From Heliocybe sulcata (taxonomy: Eukaryota; Basidiomycota; Agaricomycetes; Gloeophyllales; Gloeophyllaceae), in assembly GCA_004369045.1 (NCBI GenBank), contig ML213510.1, positions 302,111-366,110 on the forward strand: a stretch of DNA of 64,000 nt, read 5' to 3'. Shown one piece after another: positions 44,194 through 54,027 of the stretch. The notes beneath the pieces are model-generated. The model made no database searches and was not told where the DNA came from. It worked only from the letters and a program-made list of their open reading frames with translations. Position 1 is the stretch's first letter; every line of letters begins with the position of its first letter. The translations under genes and the position numbers were made by a program.

Positions 44194-47100
44194 TTACTTC
44201 GAACTTAGCTTGTGCACCTCCTCGAGGAAGTCGAGGGCACAACTGGCACTCCAGGCCTGCGTGTTGCATGAGTCGTGACAGTATGCACCATCCTTGTTCG
44301 TGAGTTCTGGTACACCAGCCCACGGGTCATTCTCGACGTGGCGGCGCATGGGGAGGAGGTGACGGTGCAGATAATGCAGCGTCTCGGTGGGGTCCTGTTG
44401 CGCATGCCCGTCAGTTCTTGCGGCGAAATGCGAACGGAAAAACAAACCTCTTTACCGGCGCCGACACGCGTGTCAAAGTACAAGTACGCCCGAAGGAAGT
44501 AGCCAAGAGGCCAGCCCCACTCAGGACCCTGAACGCCCGTCAGCATTGAGCAACAATTACAAGGGCGCTATTACGAACTTGGTGATAGTTCAATCCCTTC
44601 GCTATCGCTGCATCGGTCGAATCATTGGAATTATCGTAGTACGGCCGGTACTGCATGTCATTGGGATCCAACGTCTTCATACCCAGGGGCGCGCGGAGAA
44701 TCTTGTCCGCTAGTTTCAAGGCACCGAGAGCATGCTGCTCATCGAAAAGCTCCGGCGCGACCGTCATCGCGATCGGGAAATTGGGACGGAACTGATAGTC
44801 CGACCACTCCCTACCGGGTCCGGAGCGATAGACGTCCTTGTAGATACCGCGGCGATTGATGATATTAGGGTTAACATTGTATTTCGCATCCTCCGCAGGA
44901 TCTAACAACGCGTCTAAGCACCGTGACGTCGAATCAGGTATGGTACTACTCACCGAGAGGAACGTAGTAACATTGCTCGAATGATTCCTGGATCAGGTTG
45001 GACCATTCCTTGTATGTTACCAGTCTTCGCGTTCCGTCAACTGCGGCCCCGGTCAGCGATGCGAACTCAGAAGATGCTTCCTATCAGACTTACTTTCGGC
45101 TTCGACACCCTTGAAAGGGAACTTATCCGTGCTGGAGAGTTCATCTAGCCAACGCAAGGTACTCTTGAGCAACCCGGTAATCTCCACTGGTGCGCCGTCT
45201 CTGGGCGTCCCAGGAACACCCTTGGTGCCCGCTTTCTGGGATTCACCCATCTTGTCCATCCAGGTACCGCAGTTATGCTGGTTGCCACCAAAGATCAGCC
45301 CAGTCGTCCAATCAACGTCGACGTCAATATTGAACCCCGCGTCCGACATCTGCATATCGAGGTTGGGACCGGCATTGTACTCTCGGAAATGGATGCCGTC
45401 CGCATGACGCTGCAGGATCTCTTGGATGATCTCGGCGACAGTGCTGGAGTAGGAGTACGCCTGTGGATCGTTCCATGCTACCCAGGTGTCGTCCTTCGGG
45501 AACCTTCTCTTCACAGGCTCCGAGAGGATAGACAGACCATCCGGAGCACTCAGTACGTAGTCCTGGATGTTTTGAAGCATCCACCAAGGAGAGTCCCGAG
45601 AGTTGTATCTACCAATAGCAACTCTTAGCGCCGGACGACGCAGATAGCACATCACCACTTACCTTGGTGTCCGAAGGGAGTCTAGCAAGTTCGGAATCAG
45701 ACCGTGCTTCAGAGTGGAGGCGAACGCCAGGATATGCTTCTTCGCGCCTTCGAAGTTTCCAGTGGTTAAGAACAACCCACGCAGAGAGATGAATACGTCG
45801 CGACCCCAGCATCGAGCCCAGCTAGTCGCAAAGTGAGGCAGACCAGCGGCTAACGAAGGAGTGATTTTGCCAGGGTCAAGAGAGGCTGACTGAACCACGC
45901 CATGCATCTGGATCGAGCACAGCGAGAGGTCTTGCGTGAAGGAGTGGCCCGACGAGACGAACTCGGAGCATTGTTCAATAGCGGCGCGACGAGCAGCCTT
46001 ATACGCCGTCGAAATCACAAGGGCGAAGTACTTAGGGCGGAGATAGTTGGGCACGCTGGTCTTGACTCGATCGAACCGTTCCTTGAACCACAGTGAAGGT
46101 TTGGCCAGGTTCGGGAAGTTATCGATTTGTCTGGTCAAACAACATCAGCAACAAATATCCCACATGAGAGAGAGAATAGGGTACCTAGCAAGTCGCGTAT
46201 GGACATAATCCAGTGGCCACGATCCTTCCCGTAGATGACCACATAGGGGGTGTCCCAAATCATTATAGCGCATGATGTGGCGGAGAGGGTGCATCCATCC
46301 TTCCAGCCCGGAATACACTAGAGGGCCCATACCGGGCACAGCATACGTGCCAATCTCGCCCAGTGTCGCATCTCGCTCCTCACCTTCGCAGCGGTGCAGC
46401 ACGACGTTGAGATCAACCAGGTTAAGCTCTGAGAATGCCTTGTCCGCGTCAGCGACGCAGAACGCATCCAAGCCGGCATCATACTCTTGCATCTGCGTTT
46501 CGAACAGCATGACGCTTCCGGGAGGGAAGTACTCCGGCACGATGATCTCCGCATATGGTCCCTCGCCGTCCAAACCTTGCGGCACTGTAACAGGAGGTAT
46601 TTCCGAGAGCTTGCCCGGAACACCGCGGAGCGTACTCTGATCCGACTGGTCTTCATAGGACTTGAAGTCGATAGTGGCGCCATAGACGTACTTGGCCTTG
46701 ACACGGCGAAGCTTCTGAGGGCCGACTGGTACAATGCGTGAGGTAACAGAACTTCATATATATGTGCGACTTACTGAAACCGCGGTCCTTCAAACCACCC
46801 TTCTGGAACGACTGATGAGCAACCAGCAAGTACCCCTTCTGTGTCACTGGATGCACCCTATGCATCAGAATGTACTACATCCACAAAGTTAGCCTTCGCC
46901 ACAGTCCCACAAAGCACGGACAGCCAAGGAAGTACTCACGTCGTTCTCCTGATGCACATGTCCTTCCACATAGCCCCCGAGGACCATCTCCATCCTCAGA
47001 TGATTCAACAACCGCTTAGCCTTCGCAATCCCGCTGTCCTCCCCAAGCCCCGACACCTCATACCTCCTCTTCTCCTGCACAAGGTTCAGCAGCTTCGGGT

Positions 47101-49717
47101 AGAGATCGTCAAAGCCCTTGACGGAGCCGATCGCAGAGTACGAGAATGTCACGAGCGCTCCTGTAGCGAGGACATCTTCCGCCGAACGCTTGTCGAGGTA
47201 GGACTCGTTGTCGTGTGTCAAGTCGTACAGCAATGCATGTGGCTTGGATCCATACAATGGTACGACCACACATGGACGAGTTGGGCCCTTGCCAGTGGGT
47301 GGCGGCAGCTCCTCCGCACTGGTCAAGCACGCCGAATCCATAGAACCTAATGGGTTAATGAGCAAAGCCGCTAGGAAGCGAAGGATCATTAAGCAACCCA
47401 CCAATTGGCTTCCCCAGCCCATAGCTATACAACAATCTCGAGCTCTCCTTGGGATCCCACGCATTCCCCATCTCCCTAATCAAGCTGTTCAACCCAAGCC
47501 GACTCACAAACACCTTATCCGTCTCCTCGCTCCCCGTAAACAACTCCGCGCACACGTACAAATCAGGATTCACCACGCGCGCGGCATCGAGCATCCTCAC
47601 GCCCACATGCAGCGGTGTAGAGTGGCAGTTATCTATCCGGAAGCCGTCAAAGGTCGCTGCTAACGAGGTGACGTAGGAAGTCATGTACTCCCATAACCAG
47701 GGGTTCGACTCGGGGCCGTCACCGTAACGCAGCTTGACGCAGTCGCCCCAGACGATGACCTCCCGGCGGATGTACGCCTTCGAAGGGAGGAGAGCGAAGT
47801 TGTGTAAGGGGTCAGCGTTCCAGATCCAGCCATTGTTGGCGACGGAATAAACGAAAGGATCGGCATCAGGCGTCGGCGCAAGGCGGGTGAAGTAAGGCTC
47901 GACCAATGGGTTCCTATCACCAGTTCATCAGAAAAGGTCACAAGAGAGGAAGAAGCGCGCATACTCTCGCGAGATATCCCCAAGCTGAGGCCCATGTTCA
48001 TCCAGCCTGGTATACTTAACCCTGTTCTTAATACTATCCAAGGCGGTCTTCGCATCCTCGTCCCATTCCTGGTACAAAGGCACATTCAACACGTCCACGA
48101 CACGGACCCAGGCATCCGCAAGGGCGTCCGCGTCATCGCCCAGCTCCGTAAAGGCAGCCTTCACAACGCCAGCAGCAAAGGACCCATCAACCTTCACGCC
48201 TAAGCGTCCAGCAAATTTGCCAAGACCCTCGACTTTACCCAATGAGCGGACAGTCTCAGCCAGCTCCGCGACTGACTTCCCTGCCAATGATGGGCCTTGC
48301 CACTCGGAGATAGTACCACTGGCGAGAGCTTCCTTCACAGCTGCCTTCTCCCTATTAACGTCCAGTACATAGTACTGCCAAAGATTCAAGGCCTTGATCT
48401 TCTCATGAAGAGCGCCTACTAGGGTCTCGATGTCCCCCCAGGAGGTGATACGAACAGGAAGGCCCTCAGCGGCAAGGTTCGCCGAGAAGTCGAGAATTGC
48501 GGTGTCTAATTCGAAAGCGGGCGCCATGTGAGGAGTATTGGCGGGACTGAAGCCTTCAAACGCAATGTCAGCAAGATCTCAAGACCGGGGCAAGAACACG
48601 TTACCAGCTTCAGGGTGCTCCACCAGCCATTTACTGTCGTTAGCTGTGTGATTCAACACGACGTCGGTAAGACTCAGAAGGCCGTACTCCTCCTTCGCTA
48701 ACTTGAAGATTTCCTCGACTTTGGCTTTACCACCGTCACTCTCCCTGTCTACTTCTCCCTTGCCACCAGCGAACATAGCCGGGTCGTAGCTCAGCTGATT
48801 TCTGATAGAGTACGGACTATCGCTCTCGCCTCTCTCTTGCAAAGGCGTCCAATGCAGCATGTTGTACCCTCTGTCCCGAGCTTCCTCGAAATATCTCGAC
48901 CACTCGGACATGGGTCCCATCCATTTGGAGACGACAGTCAGAATAGACAAACTGTCGAGAGGGAGGTTGACATAGCTGTCCTTCAGCGCAGCACCGCCTT
49001 CCGAAGGCGACAGAGGGGCACCAGAGGACGAGAGAATGTGCGCACGTTCCTTGATCCGAAGCAGAGGATCAATGTTGAAGTAGCCTTCGCGACCCTTGAC
49101 TCTTGATCCAGCCTCATCTCCGTCATATTCAACCCAGTACGCGAAGGCACCAGCGTGAGATATCGGAAGATCAACTTGAATCGGCTTGGAGAAGTTGGTG
49201 GGTAGCCTACGGGACAGATCCTATTAAAACATGTTTCCCAAGATGCGGAACCAATACGTGCCTCCGTTCCACGAAGCGATCTCTACTGAATTTACCACCA
49301 TCCAAAGGGAAGTTCGTCTTGAAAACACCGTTTTTCGAGGCGGGGGTACCGGCATCGAGGGTTATACGAAGGATGTAAGGGGTCTCCGTAGGAGGAAGAC
49401 GCAGATACTAAACAAGAGCATTTAGCTGGACATTAACAAGATAATCGATCCGTCTCAACTGATTTATCCTGGTCAGGTCCTCCATCAGGATCCAGACGAA
49501 GTTCGAAGACACGGATGGGCTCGTCTGCCGCGATCGGGGCCGACTCGAAGAATTGGATACCCTCATCGGCAGGCGTCTTACCGCCACTTGAAGTGGGCGA
49601 CGACTCTTGCGACGATGACCCGCCGTTCGTTGGGATCTTGACACTTACGCCGGGCAGATTTTTGAGCTTGTTTTCCGCTTTCTTGGCCGCGCGGGCTGCT
49701 TTGGATTTGGTGGCCAT
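44194..49717 (-). CDS. GDB1: Glycogen debranching enzyme (4-alpha-glucanotransferase / amylo-1,6-glucosidase)
   Basis: Start ATG 49717 (MATKSKAARAAKKAENKLKN). After a basic, Ser-rich leader come IRVFELRLDPDGGPDQDK, ASWNGGTYWFRILG-type sequence, and the glucanotransferase part: LSILTVVSKWMGPMSEWSRY, RGYNMLHWTPLQERGESDSP, YSIRNQLSYDPAMF, LLSLTDVVLNHTANDSKWL, FDGFRIDNCHSTPLHVGVRM (with the Arg-Ile-Asp of the catalytic Asp region). The C-terminal glucosidase part includes SWARCWGRDVFISLRGLFLT and HNCGTWMDKMGESQKAGTKG. The end is NKDGAYCHDSCNTQAWSASC and HKLSSK at 44194. Length near 1,500 residues fits the family. The cytosolic enzyme removes glycogen branches with glycogen phosphorylase. About 13 exons. 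It starts head to head with SGF73. Confidence 0.93.
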
Positions 49718-50305
49718 CGCGGGGGCGGGGAAAGGGGAGTGGGGATGGCGATGGGGGAGATGTCGGGTTTTATAGCATCGAGCAGTCGCGACCCCGTGAA
49801 ATGCTCAGACGCGTCTTCGCGCATCGTGCGTTGACGTCACCTCGTCACATTACCGTTACAGGAAAGTCGGTATATCGTCATCGTCACGTGGCCCAGAGTT
49901 TGCTTTGTGGCAGCTCTCGAGCTACACGCCGCCTTCTCCGTTTTGGAACTGAAGTTGGCTCATCATCCACAGCAAACAACGCGTGGTAGAGGCTGATTAT
50001 GAAAGAACCGCAGCAACTGAACGACGCAGGAGGAGACATCGACTTCACACACTGAGAAGAAAGGTTAACATTCAATACTAAGAATCCATCTGGGACTCAT
50101 TTTCTCTACTTACAATGCAGATACCCCTTCAGGATCTTCGCAAAGGACACTGCAAAGTCAGGTCTGGAAAGTCTGGGGAAGAATCTAGATTGCCCCGGGT
50201 GACGTTACTCTGCACAGCGTCACAGGCACGAATTGCGGGAGTCGGTGGCGGTGACTTCGCACCTGGTTTGCCACATCCCATATCATCGCGACGGCAGATC
50301 GCAGC
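49718..50305. promoter_or_regulatory. Bidirectional promoter region GDB1 / SGF73
   Basis: 590 bp between two divergent start codons. It holds a CACGTG E-box-like hexamer at about 49884-49890 within GTCACGTGGC, and several TGACGTCA/GTCAC-like stretches near 49832-49890. No exon or RNA gene was seen. Factor assignment is inference. Confidence 0.45.
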
Positions 50306-51451
50306 ATGGCCCTGAAGCTCAAGCCAACCCCATCACCGCCAGTGTTCTCATGGGAAAGCGCATCCGAGTCCTCCTCATCCGATGTGGTTTCAGCGGCTTC
50401 GCCACCGACGGCGTGGCTGTCGGCGCGCGAAATGAAGGTGTTTGGGTCCGAACCGCTCAGACCGGAAGTGGGTCTGGCAAAGTGCAAAGAGTGTGGCAAG
50501 CCCATACTGCAAAGCTCGGCTGCTGACCATGCAGGTTTGTGCTCCACCGATTCTATGCGCAATTCGTGACTCAGGTATCCTAGACAATTGCAAGCGGATA
50601 CGGGAAGAAGAGGCGAGAAAGGCAGGCAAGGACACTGTGGCAGAGTTAGGTACGTCGCGTCACAATGCCAAGGACTTGGCGAGGCTTTGACAATTCAAGC
50701 AGAGAGCCCGAAGAAGGGAAAGAAGCGGAAGGCAGACGAGGTGGAATCGCCCGAGGATCCCAGTGCACCCAACAAGAAGAAGAAGCCCGCGCCGAAGGTG
50801 GCTAACCGTCGTTTCAAAGGCCCCGTTGACTACGACAAACAATGCGGCGTCATCAACGACAAAGGCCTTCCCTGCTCACGCTCGCTCACTTGCAAATCCC
50901 ACTCCATGGGCGCCAAGCGCGCGGTGCAGGGCAGGTCGAAAGCCTACGATGAGCTCCTCCTAGAATGGAATCGCGCGAACAATCCCAACTGGGTTGAGCC
51001 TGTCAAGCGTGAGACTAAACAGGAGCGCAAAGAGAAGAAGGAGAAGGAGAAAGCAGAGAAGAAGCGTCTGGCTATGGAGGCTGCAGCAGCTGCGGGCATA
51101 GACCTCACAAAGAAGGGAGTCGCTGGGGCCGGGACGAAGAAGACGAAGAAGTCTGGAGCAGCGGCAGCGGCAGCTGCTGCATCTTCCGCTGCCGCTGCCG
51201 CAGTGGACGGCGAGGATATCAACGAGAACCTGGATGACATCGACTCGGAGGCCGAGCTCGACTCTCTCGTTCGCTCGGTGCGGGCGAGCTATGACAGGGG
51301 TATTATCGGCCAGCCTTTGGCTCTGCCGTACGATGCGGGGTCCTGGTTCGTTGCACGACGGGAGCGTCTACGGAATTGTAGGGATCTGCTGGCGAATGCG
51401 CTGAACGCTAGGAGTTCGATCGCTGCAGGAGTTGCAGGACGGGCAGCGTAG
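50306..51451 (+). CDS. SGF73: SAGA deubiquitinase-module subunit Sgf73 (ataxin-7 homologue)
   Basis: Start ATG 50306 ([20 protein letters not shown]). An N-terminal zinc finger spans the first intron: [23 protein letters not shown], i.e. C-x2-C...H...C as in the Ubp8-binding finger of Sgf73. After a Lys-rich linker comes the SCA7 domain: [60 protein letters not shown]. Next is a K/E-rich helix, a poly-Ala run (about 51155-51205), and a C-terminal conserved patch ([39 protein letters not shown]). Sgf73 anchors Ubp8, Sgf11 and Sus1 to SAGA. Three exons; the intron donor at about 50537 and acceptor at 50575 keep the finger in frame. Confidence 0.92.
51155..51210 (+). repeat. Poly-alanine GC-rich codon repeat in SGF73
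   Basis: An interrupted GCN run encodes about 16 Ala with two Ser between two KK-rich and acidic parts. Codons are mixed (gca, gcg, gct, gcc), which suggests selection for the tract or old expansion rather than recent slippage. Confidence 0.6.
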
Positions 51452-51753
51452 GGTGACTAGCGTGTCCGTCCCGGTTGAATCCCCTTCAGGCTTATATTCT
51501 CGTGGAAGGATAGATCCCTTTATCGTACGCCGCGTGCCATCCTCCCATGCGAGGGCCTTATCCGACGCTTTCATCTTACCCGACCTAACTTATTGCTGGA
51601 TTGTCCTTTATCTGTGTTTGTATACCCCTGTGTTCTAAAGAAGCGCTCATTTTCCTCCATCTTCTGCTGTGGGAGAGTCTGCCGCGTCAATATTCACTAT
51701 GAATCACCTTCGGTGGTCTGTGTATCTCCGTTCTGTGTCAATGATTTTGGTAG

Positions 51754-52288
51754 AACGCGGAATCAGGCGTTAAACATAAATTGTGCGGTTTCGGGCTGGC
51801 CAGCTTTGAGGATGCAGTACTAGTAGTGACGTCGGGGCATAGTACGACACGGAATGGGTCTTGGAGGTGGATGGCTCCCGAGCTGCTTTGCACCGGAACG
51901 CTTTCACTTACAGTTCCGGAGAACGCCACAGACTGATGTTTGGGGGTATGGGTGCATTTCTGTCGAGGTGCGGTTGTTATGACATGGCACTACTGTATAC
52001 CTCTGAAGACTCTGATCGCAGGTGTTCACCGGCGACCTGCCCTTCGGTTCCTGGGGATCAGGAGAGCTTATCCTGAACCTACTCGATGGTGTACTCCCAG
52101 CCTTTCCCCGGCGACTTACAGATGGAGAACTGATGCCTGAAGATCTTTGGAGGTCGGTGACTATGTGCTGGGCACAACCTCCTGGACCATCCGAGCGATC
52201 CTCGTTCTCCAGCGTCTTGAGCACCTTGGGTCGGTTGACAAACCGGGATGTTGATATCATGGGAGCAAATGGAGATAACCTGATCTAA
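51754..52288 (+). pseudogene. Protein kinase C-lobe remnant (TKL-like)
   Basis: Conceptual translation gives KLCGFGLASFEDAVLVV, then NGSWRWMAPELLCTG, then TDVWGYGCISVEV and VFTGDLPFGSWGSGELILNL, ending ERSSFSSVLSTLGRL. These are the DFG region, APE motif, F-helix and the C-lobe end of a tyrosine-kinase-like Ser/Thr kinase of the kind expanded in agaricomycetes. No N-lobe, Gly loop, catalytic Lys or HRD is found upstream, where SGF73 3' sequence begins. The DFG reads CGFG, so the metal-binding Asp is gone. Around 51916-51922 the frame shifts by one base between the APE region and TDVWGYG, with no plausible intron; a further short intron may lie at about 51968-52020. I read it as a truncated, decayed copy of a host kinase gene. 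Confidence 0.72.
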
Positions 52289-52607
52289 CAATGGAAATTA
52301 ATGCTTGTCTTTGTGAAGTATGTATATACCTTGTCTTAGAGGAAGCATATGATCAGTTCTGGCGCTGAAATAAGTACACCGACGAGTGGCTTATGGCGCT
52401 ATAATAGCGTAGAGAGTCGGAGCTAACCAGGGAACTAAATGGTACTCATCCAATTCGAAATGATACCGCTCGACGCCGCCGCTGCGGCGCTATGGAGGTA
52501 CCCAACATCGTGGAAAACTATGTCCGTGCCCGATAGCCTACAGTGCGAGCTCGGCTGTGATTAAATATGGCTTGTATGTGGGTTTCCCACCTACTTCAGG
52601 GAGAGCT
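52289..52607. other. Spacer left of the MITE
   Basis: About 320 bp with nothing recognisable. Confidence 0.4.
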
Positions 52608-52887
52608 TACTGTATCTCTATGTATGTAAGCAACCGAAAGTCGAGCGTTACATATTGACTTGCATGGGGCTCTGGCAACGGGACCAGCGTTACCCGTTAC
52701 CTGCCGCTCCGGAGGTACGCCGAAGTGCCCAAAATGGAAAAAGGAGGTCTTTGGCGGTCCCAAAATCCCGTTACATTGCCCCCTGAGGAGGGACTGGGTC
52801 CACGTTACGCGTTACAAAGTGCGCTCCGGGCAACACAACGGACCCTGCGTTACGCGTTACGTTGCTTACATACATAGAGATACAGTA
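52608..52887. mobile_element. 276-bp MITE with 25-bp perfect terminal inverted repeats and TA duplication
   Basis: The element spans 52610-52885 and is flanked on both sides by TA (52608-52609, 52886-52887). Its terminal inverted repeats (52610-52634 and 52861-52885) are identical over all 25 bp, starting CTGTATCTCTATGTATG. No transposase is encoded. The interior holds eight GTTAC pentamers, all on the plus strand (starting 52647, 52689, 52696, 52770, 52804, 52811, 52849, 52856), four of them as two GTTACGCGTTAC pairs. The TA duplication and short TIR suggest mobilisation by a Tc1/mariner-superfamily transposase (inference). Perfect TIRs imply a recent insertion. Confidence 0.88.
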
Positions 52888-53400
52888 TTTTATCTGAGTA
52901 CATTACACAATTCTAATCAGTTTCCAAATGAATATTTACTCCATTGTGGGCTGCAGTTCAGCTGATCACGAATGGCTTCTGTCAGCTTCATGTCTAGTTT
53001 GGCCAATGTCAACAATAAGACCATGGGGTGCAGTTGGCATGCATTGATTATCGGTGCATCTGATGCATATAATTCATTGAGTTTTTTTTGTTTGCCCAAC
53101 AGTTTCAGCAAACAACTCCCTAATTTTTACTATTGGGATTTTTCAGCTCTGGAAATCTTGTCTCTTTTAATACCCTCATATCATGACAGATCCTCTAGAG
53201 GAAAGTATCAGAAATACTTTGGACAGCTGGTTTTTTCTACTTATTTTCTTTACCATTTTATTGCTGCTGCAGTTTAGCATGGTTTTCTGTAGATAATCCT
53301 CCCCCTAGCATTAATTTCTGGCAGAATATTTGACTTCCATTTATGTATTGCAATTTTCAGAGAGAACTCAATACTTAGCCAGTCTTAAAGGCACTCAATG
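52888..53400. other. AT-rich island of foreign composition
   Basis: About 510 bp that is clearly AT-richer than every gene in the window, with T8 and similar runs. On the minus strand, 52917-53111 reads as a continuous protein-like segment (LNELYASDAPIINACQLHPM, VLLLTLAKLDMKLTEAIRDQ) ending at a stop at 52917. It may be the 3' exon of a transposon or captured gene. I do not recognise it. No matching upstream exon was found. Confidence 0.45.
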
Positions 53401-53626
53401 TTCAGACCATCCCAAGCTGGAAATGTCTCCAGAGTTCCTTCATCTCCAGAGGTAGTGCAAGAAGTAGTCCCCGACACACAAGAGCTAAAAGGACGGGTAA
53501 GCTATGTGTATGTACATGTTTGCGGGGCTCGGGGCTCGGGGGTGAAGGCCGGATGCACCACGTGGCTACACTGCAAAGTGTGGGAACGCAGCACACTGAA
53601 AGCGGTCACGCCACGTGGCTCTAACC

Positions 53627-53770
53627 TTACGCTAGGGTTGGCCGGCACTAACGATTTTGGCCTCCCCTAGCGTAACAAAAGGGGGAGCAAGCTCCCCCAA
53701 ATAGTGCCTTGGATTCGGCTGTCCAATCCACAAAACCTGTTCAACTATGGGTAATATTTGTGGGATTGGA
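53627..53770. repeat. Cluster of three inverted repeats
   Basis: Three hairpin-forming pairs lie in 144 bp. First, TTACGCTAGGG (53627-53637) and CCCTAGCGTAA (53665-53675), 11 bp perfect. Second, GGGGGAG (53681-53687) and CTCCCCC (53692-53698), loop CAAG. Third, TCCAATCCACAAA (53722-53734) and TTTGTGGGATTGGA (53757-53770), with one bulged base. The first and third pairs look like termini of tiny or nested elements; the second looks like the 3' hairpin of a Helitron, but no CTRR end follows. Confidence 0.6.
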
Positions 53771-54027
53771 TGCACATATGAGCCTCCGTCAGGGACCAAT
53801 GAGCGGGCGTTTTAATTTATGGTTCCGGAAGCTGGTGGTGGCGGTGGCGATCCAGGCACGTCGCGATCGGAGCCACAGTGCACAAGCCGGTGGGAAAATT
53901 TCTGTTAGGCCGCCTTATGAGGCCCTCGAGCCTGTCTCTGGTGGCGAGTAGCGCTCCCTCCGCTCCACGCAAGTCGTCGCCCTCCTCATAAGACTCCCTT
54001 CCTCGGGCACAAGGAGTCTTCAGCAAA
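53771..54027. promoter_or_regulatory. Upstream region of the SLC35F-type gene
   Basis: About 260 bp before ATG 54028. Open frames here are not accepted as coding. CCCTCCGCTCC-type pyrimidine tracts precede the start. Confidence 0.4.

Noticed and set aside
53681-53705. Helitron 3' end
   Set aside because: A GC hairpin is present but the CTRR terminus is missing, and no Rep/helicase coding sequence or 5' TC end was found. Kept only as an inverted-repeat cluster.
53709-53951. Plus-strand frame of 80 codons upstream of the transporter
   Set aside because: It overlaps the inverted repeats, has no domain, and the transporter start at 54028 is independent of it.
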